Shown: positions 42,053 to 51,140, numbered from the stretch's first letter. The stretch is 64,000 nucleotides of DNA from Flavobacterium anhuiense (GCF_004151235.1 NZ_JUIV01000020.1:1-64000); one strand, 5' to 3'. Notes: generated by a model not told the origin, from the letters alone. Translations and numbers: made by a program.

Positions 42053-42889
42053 CTATTTCTTCTTAGGCTCTTCTTTCTTTGCAATTTCAGATGCCATTGT
42101 TTTTTTCTTGTAAATCGGAATAAAGTAAGAAACCGTATAGTTGAAACCAATTCCAAAACTTCCGTCATAAGTTCTGTTGAATCCTGGAATATAAAGGTTT
42201 TCAAAATTGTTTGGCTCTTTGTTAGTAGCCAAAAGTTTAAGCTGAACACCAAAACCGACAAATACGTTATTGAAAACTTTTGCTTTTAATCCCATTGCAA
42301 CCTCGATCCAAGTTGCTGTAAGTCCGCTGTATTTTTGACCTTCATTTATCGGAGGCAATTCACCCCAATATGGATTCGGATTATAGATTTTGTAATTAAT
42401 TAGCTCTTGGCTAAAAGTACTGAATCCGCCACGCATTCCTATCGTAATCAGGTTTTCCATATCTAACCAGTTTTGATAAAAATTATAATCAAAACCTGCT
42501 TTAATATAGGTTCCGTTAGCAGAAGAAGTCAATCGGTCGTCTTCTGTAGTTTTGTCTTCGTATCCTAATTCTGCGGCTATATAATATTTTTTTGTCAAAC
42601 GCCAGTCTCCTACAAATTCAATTCCTTTGTAATCTTTATCGTAAAGTCCGCGAGTTAGTTTGTACAAGTCAACACCAACACGAAGTCCGTAGCGATCAGT
42701 TTTTACAACGCTATCTTTTGGAGCTTCCTGAATTTCTGGTTTTACCGTTTTTACAGTTTTTTCTGTTTGAGGCTTTTTAGCCACTATTGTGTCTTTATTT
42801 TTAGAAATTTCAGGCACATCCTGAGCAAAACCTAAAAACATTGAAAACAATAATGAAAGACTAAAAATAAACTTTAATGTGTGTTTCAT
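42053..42889 (-). CDS. DUF6048-like outer-membrane beta-barrel protein
   Basis: About 278 residues from the ATG at 42889 (MKHTLKFIFSLSLLFSMFLGFAQD, a clear signal peptide); an upstream TTG is less likely. After a Lys/Pro-rich linker (residues about 25-60) the body has alternating strands (YGLRVGVDLYKLTRGLY, YYIAAELGYEDKTTED, TYIKAGFDYNFYQNW, ATWIEVAMGLKAKVFNNVFVGFGVQLK) as expected of a small outer-membrane barrel. The order rlmD-DUF6452-DUF6048 is one I recall from other Flavobacteria. It overlaps the upstream DUF6452 gene by 29 bp. Confidence 0.8.
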   Translation of the reverse strand: MKHTLKFIFSLSLLFSMFLGFAQDVPEISKNKDTIVAKKPQTEKTVKTVKPEIQEAPKDSVVKTDRYGLRVGVDLYKLTRGLYDKDYKGIEFVGDWRLTKKYYIAAELGYEDKTTEDDRLTSSANGTYIKAGFDYNFYQNWLDMENLITIGMRGGFSTFSQELINYKIYNPNPYWGELPPINEGQKYSGLTATWIEVAMGLKAKVFNNVFVGFGVQLKLLATNKEPNNFENLYIPGFNRTYDGSFGIGFNYTVSYFIPIYKKKTMASEIAKKEEPKKK

Positions 42890-43403
42890 TTTCAAATTCA
42901 ATGTTAGGGTTTTCTAAATCAACTTCGGTCATCCAAAAAGTATCTCCGTCTGGATCAGTGTGAACAAAAGGTGCAACGTTTGTTAACTGAAAAATGGTTT
43001 TAAATCCACAAGCTCTAGATACATACACATTTTGTGTCGTATAATTGAATTTTATAACATCAGTATTGATCGTTGTAGGCGTTTCACTTAAAGAGTTATA
43101 AATAAACTTGAAGGTTGTTGTGTTGTCATTTATTTTTAAAGGAATCATGACACTACTTCCGCTGGTTACATATCTCAACGGATCATCAACGGCGAGACTT
43201 TCATTAAAAACAATTCCCTGTTCCATTCCGTCACCAATAACTTTTAAGTTACTCACATTTCTAGTTTTTGTCGGATTGGCAATATCAAAAAATGTAATCA
43301 CCAATCTAGGTGTAGTTGGTGTATTGGCATCGCAAATATCATCTTTCTCACAGCTGGATAAGCCAAAAGTAAAGAGCAGTAAAAGAGAAATTAGTTTTTT
43401 CAT
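42861..43403 (-). CDS. DUF6452-like lipoprotein
   Basis: A 180-residue lipoprotein (MKKLISLLLLFTFGLSSC, lipid-attached Cys18) that matches my recollection of DUF6452: EKDDICDANTPTTPRLVITFFD near the N-terminus and VYVSRACGFKTIFQ later. Probably periplasmic or surface attached, function unknown. It is 8 bp downstream of rlmD and overlaps the start of the DUF6048 gene by 29 bp, so the three form one transcription unit. Confidence 0.82.
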   Translation of the reverse strand: MKKLISLLLLFTFGLSSCEKDDICDANTPTTPRLVITFFDIANPTKTRNVSNLKVIGDGMEQGIVFNESLAVDDPLRYVTSGSSVMIPLKINDNTTTFKFIYNSLSETPTTINTDVIKFNYTTQNVYVSRACGFKTIFQLTNVAPFVHTDPDGDTFWMTEVDLENPNIEFENETHIKVYF

Positions 43404-43410
43404 CTATTTT

Positions 43411-44823
43411 TTATCGAAGTTCTAAAAGTACAACATTTTCAACATGATGTGTCTGCGGAAACATATCTACAGGTCTCACGCGCGTCACTTTATATTTTTC
43501 ATCCATTAAAGCTAAGTCACGTGCTTGAGTTGCAGAATTACAACTTACATAAACTACTCTTTTTGGTGCAATTTTTAAAATTTGCTCCACAACATCTTTA
43601 TGCATTCCGTCTCGAGGCGGATCTGTAATAATAACATCTGGTTTACCGTGCTGTGCAATAAAAGCTTCATTGAAGACTACTTTCATGTCACCAACAAAAA
43701 ACTCGCAATTTGTAATATTATTGCGCTCTGCATTGGCTTTAGCATCAATAATAGCTTCTGGAACACTTTCTACTCCGATTACTTTTTTTGCTTTTTTAGA
43801 AACGAATTGAGCAATTGTCCCTGTTCCTGTATATAAGTCATAAACCGTCTCGTTTCCTGTAAGACCAGCAAAATCACGTGTTATTTTGTATAATTCGTAG
43901 GCTTGGTCAGAATTTGTCTGGTAGAAAGATTTTGCATTAATGCTGAATTTTAGACCTTCCATTTCTTCTAAAATGTAATCTCTTCCTTTGTAAAGAATAA
44001 CATCCTGATCGTAAATAGTGTCATTTTGCTTGCCGTTTACCACATATTGTAAAGAAGTGATTTGTGGAAACTTCTCGTATAAATGGCCAAGAATTAATTC
44101 TCTATTTTCTTTGTCATCTTCAAAAAACTGAATTAAAACCATAATTTCTCCTGTAGAGACAGTACGAATCATGACAGTTCTCAATAATCCAGAATGTTCT
44201 CTCGGATTAAAAAATGCTAAATTATGCTCGTTTGCAAAAGCTCTGATCTCGTTACGAATAGCATTTGAGGGATCTTCTTGCAGATGACATTTATTGATGT
44301 CAAGAATTTTATCCCACATTTTCGGAATATGGAATCCTAAAGCATTTCTATTTCCTAAGTCTTCCGTGCTTCCAATTTCTTTTTCTGTAAGCCAACGGCT
44401 GTTAGAAAAAGAAAATTCCATTTTATTTCTATAGAAAAACTGTTTCTCAGAACCTAAAATATCTTCAAATTCTGGAAGCTCAATTTTCCCTATTCTTTGT
44501 AAGTGATTTTTAACTTCATTTTGTTTAAATGCAAGTTGCTGGCTGTATTTCATATTTTGCCATTTACAACCTCCACACACTCCAAAATGTTCGCATATCG
44601 GATCTACTCTATATTCAGATAATTCGTGAAATTTTACAGCTTTACCTTCGTAGTAAGCCTTTCTTTTTTTTAATGTCTGTACGTCTACAACATCTCCAGG
44701 TACCACATTCGGAATAAAGATTACTTTTCCGTCAGGTGCTTTGGCTACTGAAACCCCTTTTGCACCAGCATCAAGAACTTGAATTTGATGAAAGACAACT
44801 TTGTCTGTATTTTTTCTTCCCAT
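43411..44823 (-). CDS. rlmD: 23S rRNA (uracil-5-)-methyltransferase RlmD
   Basis: A 470-residue methyltransferase of the RumA/TrmA family that methylates C5 of uracil in 23S rRNA (U1939 in E. coli). An N-terminal TRAM domain (about residues 5-62) is followed by the Fe-S cluster Cys set CEHFGVCGGCKWQ with a later Cys (NKCHLQE). The methyltransferase domain has YDLYTGTGTIAQFV, DPPRDGMHKDVV and the catalytic Cys in VVYVSCNSATQARDL. First gene of the rlmD-DUF6452-DUF6048 unit. Confidence 0.94.
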   Translation of the reverse strand: MGRKNTDKVVFHQIQVLDAGAKGVSVAKAPDGKVIFIPNVVPGDVVDVQTLKKRKAYYEGKAVKFHELSEYRVDPICEHFGVCGGCKWQNMKYSQQLAFKQNEVKNHLQRIGKIELPEFEDILGSEKQFFYRNKMEFSFSNSRWLTEKEIGSTEDLGNRNALGFHIPKMWDKILDINKCHLQEDPSNAIRNEIRAFANEHNLAFFNPREHSGLLRTVMIRTVSTGEIMVLIQFFEDDKENRELILGHLYEKFPQITSLQYVVNGKQNDTIYDQDVILYKGRDYILEEMEGLKFSINAKSFYQTNSDQAYELYKITRDFAGLTGNETVYDLYTGTGTIAQFVSKKAKKVIGVESVPEAIIDAKANAERNNITNCEFFVGDMKVVFNEAFIAQHGKPDVIITDPPRDGMHKDVVEQILKIAPKRVVYVSCNSATQARDLALMDEKYKVTRVRPVDMFPQTHHVENVVLLELR

Positions 44824-44983
44824 AGCGCAAAAATAAGCCTTTGAAAACTTTTACAAATTTAATTTTTGAAAAAATTTAGAAATTCTTCAAAATATTAGTT
44901 TAATTGGCTATAAAAGCTAATTTTGTTTTAGCAATTATCCCCAATAAAAATAGCTATTAATCTACGCTTATTCTTGTCTTTTT

Positions 44984-46033
44984 ATGAAGTTGTATCATAA
45001 ACTCTCACAAATCAGCTTTCTTAAAAAAAGTTATGCTTTTAAATTCCTATTTGTCGCTTTTATAGGTATTCATATTCCTTTAATTGGCATTTTATTTTTC
45101 GTTTTGTTTTTCGAGCATGAGGTTTCATCGACTTCCATTCTTATTTTTTCTTTAATTATGACATTGTTGGCAACAGCAATAACACTTTTGGTTTTAAACA
45201 AGCTGATAAAGCCCATTGCCACAGCTTCAAAGGCTTTGGATGATTATAGAACTTCAAGAAAATTGTCTGATCTGCCAACAGAATATACAGATGAAGCTGG
45301 ACTGCTTTTGTGCAACATACAAGAATCTATTAATGAAGCTGAGAATTTTATCAACGAAAAACAGGATTTAATCTATATGCTTTCGCATGATTTGAAAAAT
45401 TTTGCTGGAAATCCGCAAGGTTTGGCTCAATTGATTATAAGCGAAAATCCATCAGAATCGGTTAAGAATATGGCCGAATTGATTTGCGAATCGACTGATC
45501 TTCAATTTAGATATATCGAAAATTTCATCAAGTTACTAAAAGAACAGGATGATGTTGCAAAAGAGAACCAAGAAGCTAAGACCATTTCGTTTTCTAATAT
45601 TCTTCCTTTTATTAATGAACAAGTCGAACAGCGATTACTTGATAAAAATATAAGACTAGATTTAGCAATAGAATGTTCAGAAGCTAAACTGAAAATCGAT
45701 GAGGGACTTTTGATTCAGGTTTTGGTAAATCTGATTAGCAACGCGATTAAGTTTTCCTATTTTGAAAGTGAAATAAAAGCCAGAATCTTTTCAGAAAACT
45801 CAAAATTGATTATAACAGTAAAAGACCACGGAATAGGTTTTGATAAAAATCAGATTGAAGAATTATTTAAAAAATTCACGAAAATGAGCCGACTTGGAAC
45901 TGCAAGTGAAGGTTCTACGGGGATTGGATTGTATTTGTGCAAAAAAATCATTGAAAGAAATAAAGGAAGATTAACGGCATCGAGCGAAGGGAAGAATAAA
46001 GGCGCTGAGTTTAGAATTGAATTTGATGTTTAA
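44984..46033 (+). CDS. Sensor histidine kinase
   Basis: A 349-residue membrane kinase with two transmembrane segments (about residues 18-40 and 48-70) and a very short periplasmic loop, so it probably senses within the membrane. A HAMP-like linker follows. The phospho-acceptor His is in YMLSHDLKNFAGNP (about residue 134), and the ATPase domain has VNLISNAIKFSYF, VKDHGIGFDKNQ and GSTGIGLYLCKKI. No response regulator is adjacent, so the partner is unknown. Confidence 0.92.
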   Translation: MKLYHKLSQISFLKKSYAFKFLFVAFIGIHIPLIGILFFVLFFEHEVSSTSILIFSLIMTLLATAITLLVLNKLIKPIATASKALDDYRTSRKLSDLPTEYTDEAGLLLCNIQESINEAENFINEKQDLIYMLSHDLKNFAGNPQGLAQLIISENPSESVKNMAELICESTDLQFRYIENFIKLLKEQDDVAKENQEAKTISFSNILPFINEQVEQRLLDKNIRLDLAIECSEAKLKIDEGLLIQVLVNLISNAIKFSYFESEIKARIFSENSKLIITVKDHGIGFDKNQIEELFKKFTKMSRLGTASEGSTGIGLYLCKKIIERNKGRLTASSEGKNKGAEFRIEFDV

Positions 46034-46039
46034 AATACG

Positions 46040-46082
46040 AAAGGGCTATTAAGATTTAGAAAACTTAATAACCCTTTTTTAT
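46040..46082. terminator. Terminator between the kinase and aldo/keto reductase genes
   Basis: AAAGGGCTATTAAG and CTTAATAACCCTTT pair with one mismatch around a 9-nt loop and are flanked by T runs. Convergent genes, so it may act in both directions. Confidence 0.8.
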
Positions 46083-46097
46083 TTTTCTTTGGGTTTA

Positions 46098-47084
46098 CTA
46101 CCAAAGTTGATGCACCGAAGGTTTGATCAAATCGCTGTAAATTTTGTTCATCGCTGTAATCTGCTCAGAAGTTAATTTAGGAGCATCATAAACCGATAAA
46201 TTGGATAAAACATGTTCTGTTTTTGATGCGCCTGGAATAATACAGCTTACTTCGTCAAAACTCAAAATCCATTGAAGCGCAATTGCAGCTAGATTTTTTG
46301 ATTCAGGAAATAATGCTTTTAATTCGTCAACAGCTCTCAATCCTAATTCATAATCAATTCCAGAAAAAGTTTCTCCTTTATCAAACGCTTCTCCGTTACG
46401 ATTAAAGTTACGATGATCCTGAGGTTCAAAAGTGGTTTTTGAATCAAATTTACCCGTTAAAAGTCCGCTTGCTAGCGGAACTCTTGCGATAATTCCAATG
46501 TCTTTTTTTCTTGCTTCCGCGAAAAACAATTCAGAAGGACGCTGACGAAATAGGTTGAAAATTATCTGAACCGTAGTTACATTAGAATATTCAATTGCTT
46601 TTAATGCTTCTTCCACTTTTTCAACGCTTACTCCAAGATTAAGAATTTTTCCCTGATCCTTTAATCGGTCAAAAAGTTCAAATATTTCTGGACGATAATA
46701 AACTTCTGTTGGCGGACAGTGTAGCTGAATCAAATCCAATGTTTCTAAACCAGTTCTTTTTAAACTGTCTTCAACAAATTTTTGAAGCACTTTTGGAGTA
46801 TATCCTTCATTAACATGCGGATTTATCTGGCGTCCGCATTTTGTGGCAACAAAAATTCGTTCAGAACGTGAACGAGCGACTCTTCCAACGGCAGTTTCAC
46901 TTAATCCGTTTTCGTATACATCGGCAGTGTCAATAAAGTTTACACCATTGTCAATAGCCGTGTTCAAAAGTTCGTCGGCTGTTTTATCATCAAAACCTGA
47001 TCCCCATTTTCCACCAACTTGCCAAGTGCCAAGTGAGATTTCAGAGATATTAAAGTTTGTTTTTCCTAGTTTTCTGTAGTTCAT
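46098..47084 (-). CDS. Aldo/keto reductase
   Basis: A 328-residue NADPH-dependent (beta/alpha)8 oxidoreductase. The catalytic tetrad is visible: Asp and Tyr in FIDTADVYENGLSE, Lys in VATKCG and His in LIQLHCPP. It also has GVSVEKVEEAL and the C-terminal IIPGASKTEHVLSNL. It resembles the general AKR11/12 group of unknown substrate. Cytoplasmic. Separated from the cysM gene upstream by octamer arrays. Confidence 0.92.
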   Translation of the reverse strand: MNYRKLGKTNFNISEISLGTWQVGGKWGSGFDDKTADELLNTAIDNGVNFIDTADVYENGLSETAVGRVARSRSERIFVATKCGRQINPHVNEGYTPKVLQKFVEDSLKRTGLETLDLIQLHCPPTEVYYRPEIFELFDRLKDQGKILNLGVSVEKVEEALKAIEYSNVTTVQIIFNLFRQRPSELFFAEARKKDIGIIARVPLASGLLTGKFDSKTTFEPQDHRNFNRNGEAFDKGETFSGIDYELGLRAVDELKALFPESKNLAAIALQWILSFDEVSCIIPGASKTEHVLSNLSVYDAPKLTSEQITAMNKIYSDLIKPSVHQLW

Positions 47085-47090
47085 TTTTTT

Positions 47091-47223
47091 AAGATTCTAA
47101 GGTTCTGAGTCGCTGAGATGCTAAGTTTTTTTTCTCTTAAGTTTCTAAGCTGCTAAGGCTTTAAGTGACAAAGTTTTTATTGTTTTTTGACTTAGAAGCT
47201 TAGAGCCTTAGCAACTTAGCATC
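47091..47223. repeat. Inverted CTRAGNTN octamer arrays, 47.1 kb
   Basis: The forward arm has CTAAGGTT, CTGAGTCG, CTGAGATG, CTAAGTTT (about 47096-47128) and CTAAGCTG, CTAAGGCT (about 47145-47160). The reverse arm (about 47191-47223) has CTTAGAAG, CTTAGAGC, CTTAGCAA, CTTAGCAT. It lies between the cysM stop codon and the aldo/keto reductase start codon. Confidence 0.9.
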
Positions 47224-47228
47224 TTTTT

Positions 47229-48116
47229 TTAATCAAATAAATCAGAAGACAAATAACGGTCGCCACGATCGCAGATTACGGCAACTACGACTCCAGATTC
47301 TAGTTGTTCGGCTATTTTTAAGGCAACGGCAACAGAGCCTCCGCTGCTCATTCCTGCAAAAACACCTTCTTCCAAAGCTAGTCTTTTGGTCATGGCACGT
47401 GCTTCTTCTTCACTTACATCGACAACGGTATCTACTTTAGAAGCATCAAATATTTTCGGAAGATATTCTTGCGGCCATTTACGGATTCCAGGAATCTGAG
47501 AACCATCACTAGGTTGTGCACCAATAATTTGAACATTTGGATTCTTTTCTTTCAAATAAGTCGAAGTTCCAATAATGGTTCCAGTTGTTCCCATAGCCGA
47601 AACAAAATGCGTTACAGTTCCGTCAGTATCATTCCATATTTCGGGACCTGTTGTCTTGTAATGGGCTTTCCAGTTGTCATCATTTGCAAACTGATTCAAC
47701 ATCAAATAGCCGCCTTGTGCCACTTTTTTATCGGCATAATCTCTAGAACCTATAATTCCTTCGCTAGCAGGCGTAAGAATAACTGTGGCGCCATAAGCAC
47801 GCATAGTTTGAGTACGTTCTTTGGTTGAATCTTCTGGTAAAACCAATTCGATTTCGATGCCAAATAACTGTGCAATCATCGCCAAAGCAATTCCAGTATT
47901 TCCGCTGGTTGCTTCAATCAATTTATCTCCCTTTTTGATGTCGCCTCTTTCTAATGCTGAAGCAATCATATTGTATGCGGCTCTATCTTTTACGCTTCCT
48001 CCCGGATTATTTCCTTCTAGTTTTAGCAGAAGCTTTACATTTTTATTTTTAACTAGATTGACTGTTTCCATTAGAGGAGTATTGCCAATTAGGTTTAATA
48101 ATTTATGTGAATTCAT
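47229..48116 (-). CDS. cysM: Cysteine synthase B
   Basis: A 295-residue PLP enzyme that makes cysteine from O-acetylserine and sulfide. The PLP Lys lies in NNPGGSVKDRAAYNM (about residue 43), the substrate loop is EATSGNTGIALAM, and SAMGTTGTI binds the cofactor phosphate. The length and NTPLMETV start fit CysM better than CysK, although the separation is modest. The start codon is 1 bp after the serine acetyltransferase stop codon, so the two are tightly co-transcribed. Confidence 0.92.
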   Translation of the reverse strand: MNSHKLLNLIGNTPLMETVNLVKNKNVKLLLKLEGNNPGGSVKDRAAYNMIASALERGDIKKGDKLIEATSGNTGIALAMIAQLFGIEIELVLPEDSTKERTQTMRAYGATVILTPASEGIIGSRDYADKKVAQGGYLMLNQFANDDNWKAHYKTTGPEIWNDTDGTVTHFVSAMGTTGTIIGTSTYLKEKNPNVQIIGAQPSDGSQIPGIRKWPQEYLPKIFDASKVDTVVDVSEEEARAMTKRLALEEGVFAGMSSGGSVAVALKIAEQLESGVVVAVICDRGDRYLSSDLFD

Positions 48117-48117
48117 T

Positions 48118-48909
48118 TTATTTTTTCTCTTTTATTTTAACTTCAGTTGTAGTCGTGTTGGTTACGATAGAATTTTCAGGAATCGATTTTGTAACCCAAG
48201 CATTTCCTCCAACAATACTATTTTTTCCAATTACAGTTTCTCCGCCCAGAATTGTTGCATTGGCATAAATGCAGACATTTGCTTCAACAGTTGGATGTCT
48301 TTTCGCATTTTTCATTTCTTTACTTACGCTTAAAGCGCCAAGCGTAACACCCTGATAGATTTTTACATGTTTTTTAATAACAGTTGTTTCGCCGATTACA
48401 ATTCCTGTCGCGTGATCGATAAAAAATGGCGATGCAATATCAGCTCCGGCATGAATATCTGTACCTGTAATTCTATGTGCATATTCGCTCATTAATCGTG
48501 AAAAAAGCAATAAATCGAGGTGGTATAATTCGTGGCTTAATCTGTAAATAGCGATGGCATAGAATCCAGGATAGCCTAAGTATACTTCGTCAATGCTGTT
48601 TGAAGCGGGATCGTTCTCAAGAATATATTCCGCATCTTGATTTAGCTTTTCCAAAACCCCAGGAAGTTTTTCTAAAAAGCGATCCCAAATAGATTCGCAT
48701 AAATTTTGAGGTTTTTTGCACGCCAAAACCGCGATTTCCTTAAAGCGAAACTCTAATTCATCGATACTTTCGTCCAAAGCTGCATTTGAATCAAATAGCG
48801 TATAAAAAAGCTTTTCTGTAAAGTCTTCAGTCTTGGTTTTAATGCCGTAATTTATGTGTGAGTGGCTCTTTAAAGCTCTTATATTTTGTATGATATTGTC
48901 TTTTGTCAC
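48118..48909 (-). CDS. cysE: Serine O-acetyltransferase
   Basis: About 264 residues; I prefer a GTG start at 48909 (protein begins VTKDNIIQNIRALKSHSHINYG) over the more upstream GTG at 48975, whose translation is hydrophobic and unlike the family. It transfers acetyl from acetyl-CoA to serine, supplying O-acetylserine to the downstream CysM. The left-handed beta-helix of hexapeptide repeats shows TGTDIHAGADIASPFFIDHATGIVIGETTVIKKHVKIYQGVTLG. The C-terminal tail ends VVTNTTTTEVKIKEKK, differing from the CysK-binding GDGI end of enterobacterial CysE. Confidence 0.9.
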   Translation of the reverse strand: MTKDNIIQNIRALKSHSHINYGIKTKTEDFTEKLFYTLFDSNAALDESIDELEFRFKEIAVLACKKPQNLCESIWDRFLEKLPGVLEKLNQDAEYILENDPASNSIDEVYLGYPGFYAIAIYRLSHELYHLDLLLFSRLMSEYAHRITGTDIHAGADIASPFFIDHATGIVIGETTVIKKHVKIYQGVTLGALSVSKEMKNAKRHPTVEANVCIYANATILGGETVIGKNSIVGGNAWVTKSIPENSIVTNTTTTEVKIKEKK

Positions 48910-49100
48910 AATGGTAAAAATGAATGAATAATTTTGGAACGTTAAAAGTAAGGCGTTTTTTGGAAATAAAATCACGATTTAACGAAAGAAATTTTGTTCG
49001 AAAAGTTTGATTTGTGATAAAAAACGAATTATACACGGTTCTTTTTTATGCAATTCTTAAGAAGTTTATTGCGTAAATTAGCTTTTAAAATATACTAAAA

Positions 49101-49802
49101 ATGAAAAACAGCCAAACATTTAAAAGTGACATTTCTGGGATTTCTTTTCCTGAAAATGAGAAAATATACGGAAGAGCGATTCACGATCCGATTTTAGGAT
49201 TAATTAAAAAAGAATATCCTGATTTTAGCACTGAAGACTGTATTTCTATAAATGAATTAAATGTTTACCGTCAAAAATATATTTCAAATTATCTATCGAC
49301 TGAAATAGGAGCACTTTCTGCAATGGAGAAGAATGTTATTTCTTCATTGAAAGAAGATAAGTCTATTGTAAGTATTGTGGAAGATGAAGAAGAGGTCAGA
49401 AACTTAGGGCAGAAGGTGGCTGATAAAGTAGCTGATTTTGGAGGAAGCTGGACTTTTATAATTTCGTTCGTAATTTTTATTTCAGTTTGGATTGGTGCAA
49501 ATGTTTTTATCTTTTTAAACAAAGGATTTGATCCGTATCCGTTTATTCTCTTAAACTTAATCTTGTCATGTGTGGCAGCTTTGCAGGCGCCTGTCATTAT
49601 GATGAGTCAAAATCGTCAGGAAGAAAAAGACCGCAATCGAGCTAAGAAAGATTATATGATCAATCTGAAATCGGAATTGGAGATTAGATTAATTCATGAT
49701 AAAATTGATCATTTAATTATGCATCAGCAACAAGAATTAATCGAAATTCAAAAAGTGCAAATCGAAATGATGAATGATATTTTGAATCAGATTAAGAAAT
49801 AA
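49101..49802 (+). CDS. DUF1003 membrane protein
   Basis: A 233-residue protein. Two transmembrane helices (about residues 115-137 and 148-170) form the DUF1003 signature FGGSWTFIISFVIFISVWIGANVF ... GFDPYPFILLNLILSCVAALQAPVIMMSQNRQ. The C-terminal NRAKKDYMINLKSELEIRLIHDKIDHLI segment is predicted coiled coil. The N-terminal third is soluble. Widespread family of unknown function, sometimes near cyclic-nucleotide channels. Transcribed alone. Confidence 0.9.
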   Translation: MKNSQTFKSDISGISFPENEKIYGRAIHDPILGLIKKEYPDFSTEDCISINELNVYRQKYISNYLSTEIGALSAMEKNVISSLKEDKSIVSIVEDEEEVRNLGQKVADKVADFGGSWTFIISFVIFISVWIGANVFIFLNKGFDPYPFILLNLILSCVAALQAPVIMMSQNRQEEKDRNRAKKDYMINLKSELEIRLIHDKIDHLIMHQQQELIEIQKVQIEMMNDILNQIKK

Positions 49803-49861
49803 AAGCTGTTAAAATTCCAATTTTTAAATCCCAAATTCTAAAAGGAGCAAAGAGACCTTTA

Positions 49862-49880
49862 GAAAATCTAAAATCTAAAA
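49862..49880. repeat. Short AAAATCT heptamer repeat
   Basis: Two to three copies of the 7-bp unit found at the left edge of the window, in the spacer between the DUF1003 and DUF2752 genes. Confidence 0.7.
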
Positions 49881-50159
49881 ATAAAAGTGCTTCAGATAAT
49901 AACCGCCAAGCATAAAAAATAGATTTATGATTGCCATTTTCCAGATTAGTTTTTTGTAATTTCTTGACTTATCTAAAAAATGAAATGCTATAAAAATGAA
50001 GAGTAACAGGCAGGTATAAATTGCGGGATACATTTTAAAAGCAGCTAAAAAATCGCCTTGAAAAAGTAAGAATAGAGATCTCTGAAATCCACACCCCAAA
50101 CAGTCATAACCAAACACAGTTTTGAACATACAAGGGATCATATATTTCTCTAAACTCAT
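49875..50159 (-). CDS. DUF2752 membrane protein
   Basis: About 94 residues from the ATG at 50159 (MSLEKYMIPCMFKTVFGYDCLGCGFQRS); an upstream TTG is possible but less likely. The Cys-rich CLGCGFQRSLFLLFQGDFLAAF and a second transmembrane segment (IYTCLLLFIFIAFHFL) match DUF2752, a small membrane protein of unknown function. The family normally starts with PCPFKxxTGxxCPGCGxxRA; here the pattern is slightly altered. Convergent with the DUF1003 gene. Confidence 0.85.
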   Translation of the reverse strand: MSLEKYMIPCMFKTVFGYDCLGCGFQRSLFLLFQGDFLAAFKMYPAIYTCLLLFIFIAFHFLDKSRNYKKLIWKMAIINLFFMLGGYYLKHFYF

Positions 50160-50267
50160 GGCATATCTTTTTTGCAATTTTACTAAAAAAATATGACAAA
50201 CGTTTAGAGTAGTATAGAAGTACTATTTGAAAGTTTTATATTTTTGAAATCTTAAAATAAAGAAAGG

Positions 50268-50441
50268 ATGAAAACTTTTAAAATTATAATAATGATTCTT
50301 GCAATTTCGGTTGCGTTATACGAGCAGGTTTCTGAAGAAAAAAACATCTATATCATGATTGCTGCGATTGTAGTTTTCATGTTCGGAATGATGCAATTGA
50401 GTGCAAAAACGCCAAGTAAAAATAACGATAAAGAGGAGTAA
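50268..50441 (+). CDS. Small membrane protein upstream of the Smr gene
   Basis: A 57-residue reading frame, too short for many gene finders: MKTFKIIIMILAISVALYEQ, then SEEKNIYIMIAAIVVFMFGMMQLSAK and a basic/acidic tail. Two hydrophobic helices suggest a small inner-membrane protein. The stop codon (50439-50441) is separated from the ATG of the Smr gene at 50443 by one base, so the two are translationally linked. A TATTTTTG -7-like element lies 22 bp upstream. Function unknown. Confidence 0.75.
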   Translation: MKTFKIIIMILAISVALYEQVSEEKNIYIMIAAIVVFMFGMMQLSAKTPSKNNDKEE

Positions 50442-50442
50442 G

Positions 50443-50994
50443 ATGCTGGCAAAAGGAGATAAGGTTTCAGTACTCGATGAAGCCATAAACGGAACGGTAG
50501 TGTCGGTTAAAAACAACGAAGTTTTGATTGAAACCGAAGATGGATTTTTGATGACATTTTTAGTCAAAGAACTAATTAAAATTCAAGAAACCAGTGATTT
50601 AATGAATTCTATTAAAAGAATTAATTTAGATGAAGTTTCAAAAGAGAAAACAGAGCCAAAACCGAGAAGTTTTGTAAAAGAAAAGAAAGATAAACGTGAT
50701 GTTGGCGTTCCTGAATTTGATTTGCACATTGAAAAATTGGTTCCTAATAAACGCGGAATGTCAAATTATGATATTTTGACATTACAGACCGAAACGGCAA
50801 AAAGGCATATCGAATTTGCAATAAGAAACCGCATTCCAAAAATCGTTTTTATTCATGGTGTTGGCGAAGGAATTTTGAAAGCGGAACTTGATTTTTTATT
50901 AGGCCGTTATGACGGAATTGATTTTCAAGATGCCAATTATCAAAAATATGGTCTTGGTGCGACAGAAGTTTATATTAGGCAAAATAATAAATAA
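50443..50994 (+). CDS. Smr-domain protein (MutS2-like C-terminal domain)
   Basis: About 183 residues from the ATG at 50443 (MLAKGDKVSVLDEAINGTVVS); longer forms upstream overlap the small membrane gene and are not favoured. Residues 1-60 look like a DUF2027/KOW-type beta domain, and residues about 95-183 form the Smr nuclease domain with the DLHIEKLVP and VFIHGVGEGILKAEL signatures. Smr domains nick or cut DNA or RNA; the target here is unknown. Ends before a strong bidirectional terminator. Confidence 0.88.
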   Translation: MLAKGDKVSVLDEAINGTVVSVKNNEVLIETEDGFLMTFLVKELIKIQETSDLMNSIKRINLDEVSKEKTEPKPRSFVKEKKDKRDVGVPEFDLHIEKLVPNKRGMSNYDILTLQTETAKRHIEFAIRNRIPKIVFIHGVGEGILKAELDFLLGRYDGIDFQDANYQKYGLGATEVYIRQNNK

Positions 50995-51036
50995 AGGAGC
51001 TTTTTAAACGCAAAATACTTCGTTTTAAAGCATAAA

Positions 51037-51094
51037 AAAACGTCTGTTTTTTGATTCGATTTAGTTGTAAAATCATCTCAAAAAACAGACGTTT
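51037..51094. terminator. Bidirectional terminator between the Smr gene and the lipoprotein gene
   Basis: AAAACGTCTGTTTTTTGA and TCAAAAAACAGACGTTT form a 16-17-bp stem with a 23-nt loop, between convergent genes. A and T tracts within the stem suit both directions. Confidence 0.85.
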
Positions 51095-51140
51095 CTTTGT
51101 AAGAATTATTTCTGGTGATTTCTTTTCAGAAATCAATTTT

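Noticed and set aside
44984-46033. Two-component system with neighbouring response regulator
   Set aside because: Neither neighbour is a response regulator.
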